Assembly: GCA_021822605.1 (NCBI GenBank)
Contig: JAKAQL010000007.1
Location: 1-64,000, forward strand
Direction of reading: 5' to 3'
DNA length: 64,000 nucleotides
Origin: Actinomycetes bacterium
GTDB taxonomy: Bacteria > Actinomycetota > Acidimicrobiia > Acidimicrobiales > Acidimicrobiaceae
Shown: in pieces, positions 60,875 to 64,000 of the stretch
How positions within the stretch are numbered: the first letter of the stretch is position 1
Layout: each line of letters begins with the position of its first letter
Program-made: the position numbers and the translations under genes
Notes under the pieces: model-generated
The model's input: the letters and a program-made list of their open reading frames with translations, nothing else
Database searches by the model: none
What the model was told of the DNA's origin: nothing

Positions 60875-61212
60875 TAGAACTGACCTCCCATTGCCCCTGA
60901 AAGGATCTGGAATTGCGTCGTCAGTTGATCAGAGACTGCCTGATAGGCAAGTGCATTGTTCTGCAATCGTACCAACTGGTTGCCCATAGAGACATTATTG
61001 CCATCGAGTGACTCCGGATTCGTCGACGGGGTGAGGGTCGCTGATGCCGCCCCCCCATTGGCCAGCGCATTGGAGAGCGAAGACTGGAATGAGACATTGG
61101 TCGCCTGAAAACCTGGCGTGTTGACGTTGGCTAAGTTATTCGCGATCGCCTGCTGCTGTGCTGTCAATCCATCAAGAGCAAACTGGAGAGCCTGAATCGA
61201 GGTAGAACCCAC
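60874..61212 (-). CDS. flgB: Flagellar basal-body rod protein FlgB
   Basis: 112 aa; LDGLTAQQQAIANNLANVNTPGFQATNVSFQSSL. Confidence 0.94.
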   Translation of the reverse strand: MGSTSIQALQFALDGLTAQQQAIANNLANVNTPGFQATNVSFQSSLSNALANGGAASATLTPSTNPESLDGNNVSMGNQLVRLQNNALAYQAVSDQLTTQFQILSGAMGGQF

Positions 61213-61294
61213 GGCACCGCCCTTTCAAAGTAAGGCTATCCATGGCCCACTTCCGAGCGATCCATGCCCGCAGGAAAAGCTTCGGTTCACCCAT

Positions 61295-61327
61295 GCACCC
61301 ACTTAAATAACTTTTGTAGCTGGGTGC
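61295..61327. promoter_or_regulatory. Inverted repeat GCACCCA-N19-TGGGTGC upstream of flgB (candidate operator/hairpin)
   Basis: Perfect 7-bp arms within the long leader between flgB and the fliT-like gene; function inferred only. Confidence 0.35.
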
Positions 61328-61576
61328 CATATCATCGCATTCACCTGTGGTAAGAAGCCAAGTCGAAGTGAAGGAATGGTATCATCCACCGAAACAAAAC
61401 CAAGAGAACCCCTTGCTGGGCCTGCTGGAGTGAACGGGGTAACGTACCGGCAACAGTAAGGATCACCTACAAAGGAATTGAGTGATCGTGTGCAAGTTAT
61501 TGAATGGCGACGACCGCCACGCGAATGAAGATCAGCGCGGCATGGAGTAAAAACATTATGCCATTGGCGCTACCAG

Positions 61577-61855
61577 TTAGGCAAGTACGTCTATCAACAC
61601 AATCCGTGAGGAATCCTTCATTCGAGAGTATCTGAGGACCGTTGCAAAGGTATCCATCCGCGCCCGCAACTCCTCGCTTAGCTCCTGCGTGCGAAGGACA
61701 AGGGCCTCGGAACGGTCCCGTAAGACGCGGGGGAGATGGACGCTCGGTTGGGCACGGCAGAAACTCGTGGTTACCACTTTTCCGGTAGCCAGGGAATCGG
61801 CAACAGCGTTCAGATGCTCCTCATAAGCATCGAGATAGGCGAGCCACTCATCCAT
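61577..61855 (-). CDS. Small protein in FliT-like position
   Basis: 92 aa; immediately downstream of fliS with 8-nt overlap; assignment by position and size. Confidence 0.5.
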   Translation of the reverse strand: MDEWLAYLDAYEEHLNAVADSLATGKVVTTSFCRAQPSVHLPRVLRDRSEALVLRTQELSEELRARMDTFATVLRYSRMKDSSRIVLIDVLA

Positions 61856-62228
61856 CTGAGCTCACCAACACCGCCGCTTGGCGCCAGGCGGCCATTAGCG
61901 GGCGAAGCACGGCCTCCGCCTCTGCTAAGAGTTCACGCTCCTTGGTGAGGTTCGATCGTACGAGGCGATCGAGCGAGTACTCGTAGATTCGGCGAATATC
62001 ACTTGCGCCATCCCAAAGTTCCACCTGCAGACAGTCGCGGAGTAGCGCCACGACAGCCTGAGCATTCTTCAACCCACAGTGGATCTCGTACAGATCGTTA
62101 GCCTCATAACCGCTGATCGCACGGGCGAGTGACGCATCCAACTGATCGACGACCATCACCAGACGCATCGCTGGCGTAGCCGTCTGGACTGCATTGACCG
62201 TGTAACTACGCTTGCCGGAATAGGCCAC
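61848..62228 (-). CDS. fliS: Flagellar export chaperone FliS (GTG start at VAYSGKRSY)
   Basis: FliS-like pattern: ATPAMRLVMVVDQLDASLARAISGYEANDLYEIHCGLKNAQAVVALLRDCL...IYEYSLDRLVRSNLTKERELLAEAEAVLRPLMAAWRQA. Confidence 0.88.
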   Translation of the reverse strand: MAYSGKRSYTVNAVQTATPAMRLVMVVDQLDASLARAISGYEANDLYEIHCGLKNAQAVVALLRDCLQVELWDGASDIRRIYEYSLDRLVRSNLTKERELLAEAEAVLRPLMAAWRQAAVLVSSDG

Positions 62229-62244
62229 GTGACATCCATCCTTT

Positions 62245-64000
62245 CTACGGGAGTTGGGCAATCTCGCTGGTGAGATAACTTCCCTGGTTCTTCAACGACC
62301 CAAGCTGGGTCTCCATATTGTCGAACTCCTGCTGGAGCATCTGCTGCTCTGGGTTGATCATCGGCGTATAGTTCGCATACTGTTGCTGCAGACTCGAGAT
62401 CTGCTGATTGATGCTAGCAATCGTGGTGGTGATCGAACCATTCACCGGATCGCTCGCCTGGTATCCGGTCGTGGCGAAACCGCCAGCGATGCCGGGGGTG
62501 TAGTTGAAGTTCCCCAGGTTGGTTGCGGTTCCGGAGATCCCCGTCGCGGTCACCTGAACCGTAAGCCCTGCCAGGGTCGGGTTGGTGATGGGGGCGGAGA
62601 GAAACTGTCCACTGCCAGTGGCCTGAACCCCGTCGATGGTTCCTGCCACGTCCGTCCCGGCATAACTCGTACCGGCTGCAGTGAGTCCGAGTTGGCCGGT
62701 AGTTCCACTAGTGGCAACCGAAAAGCTCTCCGCCGATCCATAGGAATCCGACGACACCACAAGCTGAGAGCCGGAGGAACTCGTATTCACTGTCGCCGAG
62801 AGCGAGAGGCCAGAGGCCACAAAAGCAGCGTTGAGACCTTGAGCGATACTCGTGAGCGACTCGCCCGCACTTGCCGCATAGGTGGCGGTAGCCCCAGAGG
62901 AGGTGATCGAGAGGTTCTCGGCACTCGCAATCGACCCTCCAGAGATGACACTACCAGTGTCCACCGCTTGGGTCGCTGACTGGGTGATCACGATCGGATA
63001 GCTCCCCGCAGCAGTCGCATCACCTGCGTAGTTCAAGGTGACCGACCCGGAGTAGGCGTTTGATGTGGCCTGTAGGTCCCCACCTTGGGTAAAGAGCGAG
63101 GCAATCTGCGAAGGAATCGCATCAAAGGCTTGGGCGAAGGTGGTGGCGTTAAAGTCGATAGAACCGTTCTTGTTGAGGTTCAACCCTGCAGTAGCTGCAG
63201 TGGATCCATCGAAGCCAACCACATTCGAGATAACTCCGAGAATCTGCGAGGTGATCGCGTTCAAGCTTGAGCTGCCCATCAGCGGCCCACCGGTAGCAGT
63301 TGCCTCGTTGTAACCAGCGTACTTGTTGATATCGGATAACGCCTGGTTCGCAGCGGTCACCAACATCTGTACGTTCGTCGCCATCGATGTGCCATCCGGA
63401 GTGACAGAGAGGGTCACTGGCGAAGAACCCGGTGTCTGTGCCGAGACTAGATTGATGCTCACGCCCGGCAAGACACCGGAGATCGTGTTGGTCTGCGAGG
63501 ACAACGTATAACCATTCGAACCACCAACGCTGATGACCGCGTCCTGGCCCTCGGTGATCGAGTTGAAGGCGCCGACGGATCCTGAAAACGGTGATGACTC
63601 AACGGTGATGTTGCCACCGGTTCCGGTGGTGTTGGAGGAGAGCTGCAAAATATAGGTGTTCGTACCGACTTGGACGGCAGACGCGGTCACTCCAGCGTTC
63701 GCAGAATTGAAGTTACTGACCACCTGGCTAAGACTGCCGCTGCCAGCGGAGACCTCCGCCGCCGAGAAGGTGCCTTGCGCCAGACCCGAGGTGCCAATGC
63801 CCAGGGTAACGGTGCCACCTGACCCGTCGGTCAGTGTCGTGGTGGAGCCAGCTTGGACGTTGTTGATACTCGTCGCAGTCCCATCCAGCGTAATGGATCC
63901 GGCAGTGCCGACTGAAGCAGTCGACTGAGTTCCAAGTCCAAGGCTTGTCAACGCCGTGCCGCCGGTAACCTGCAGTGAAGAGGAGCTACCAAGCAAGGCG
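62245..64000 (-). CDS. fliD: Flagellar hook-associated protein 2 FliD (filament cap), 5' end outside window
   Basis: ORF open at window end; C-terminus SITTTIASINQQISSLQQQYANYTPMINPEQQMLQQEFDNMETQLGSLKNQGSYLTSEI typical of FliD. Confidence 0.9.
   Translation of the reverse strand, partial: ALLGSSSSLQVTGGTALTSLGLGTQSTASVGTAGSITLDGTATSINNVQAGSTTTLTDGSGGTVTLGIGTSGLAQGTFSAAEVSAGSGSLSQVVSNFNSANAGVTASAVQVGTNTYILQLSSNTTGTGGNITVESSPFSGSVGAFNSITEGQDAVISVGGSNGYTLSSQTNTISGVLPGVSINLVSAQTPGSSPVTLSVTPDGTSMATNVQMLVTAANQALSDINKYAGYNEATATGGPLMGSSSLNAITSQILGVISNVVGFDGSTAATAGLNLNKNGSIDFNATTFAQAFDAIPSQIASLFTQGGDLQATSNAYSGSVTLNYAGDATAAGSYPIVITQSATQAVDTGSVISGGSIASAENLSITSSGATATYAASAGESLTSIAQGLNAAFVASGLSLSATVNTSSSGSQLVVSSDSYGSAESFSVATSGTTGQLGLTAAGTSYAGTDVAGTIDGVQATGSGQFLSAPITNPTLAGLTVQVTATGISGTATNLGNFNYTPGIAGGFATTGYQASDPVNGSITTTIASINQQISSLQQQYANYTPMINPEQQMLQQEFDNMETQLGSLKNQGSYLTSEIAQLP

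Noticed and set aside
61318-61345. Minus-strand TGGCAC-N5-TACA resembling a sigma-54 promoter upstream of flgB
   Set aside because: Lacks the -12 TTGC element and actinobacteria generally lack sigma-54.
1-64000. CRISPR arrays, rRNA genes, prophage, toxin-antitoxin or defence modules
   Set aside because: Searched by eye for spaced direct repeats, integrases beyond IS607, and typical defence motifs; none found that I could support.

Overview
Chromosomal window from a high-GC actinobacterium. WhiB, SigR/RsrA, DUF2342 metalloprotease, a DLW-39-like micropeptide and paired ArsA-type ATPases place it there; the flagellar locus suggests an Acidimicrobiia-like lineage, which is inference. From left to right: the edge of a decayed IS607-family element (tnpA pseudogene plus start of tnpB); a tightly overlapping hpt-folE-folP-folB-folK-coaX-lysS operon; tilS and a metalloprotease; sigR/rsrA; tRNA-Thr(CGT); holB-tmk-topA; an APC permease carrying an OB-fold tail, divergent from two TrkA genes; a HAD hydrolase; an ~800 bp ORF-poor gap; a group 2 sigma factor; nadE; two ABC export systems; a lipoprotein; NUDIX; glnA and an OmpR/GlnR-like regulator; IscA/ErpA and Mrp; a decayed ferric-iron type ABC transporter; a DUF2079 protein; a response regulator/tRNA-Pro/NUDIX cluster; two ArsA ATPases and WhiB; and a ~24 kb co-directional flagellar locus (about 40.3-64 kb, minus strand, fliD running off the window). 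The most unusual signals are: (1) the decayed Fe3+ ABC transporter, including an (ACCGT)4 tract whose expansion by two units exactly explains a frameshift; (2) a tRNA-Pro embedded between two CDSs, overlapping the upstream stop codon and ending 1 nt before the downstream start; (3) a permease/OB-fold fusion; (4) an FlhF-like protein without a visible GTPase domain and an NlpC/P60 + SLT hydrolase inside the flagellar operon; (5) an IS607 element with crippled tnpA next to a possibly intact tnpB. I did not find a clearly novel defence or CRISPR-type system.
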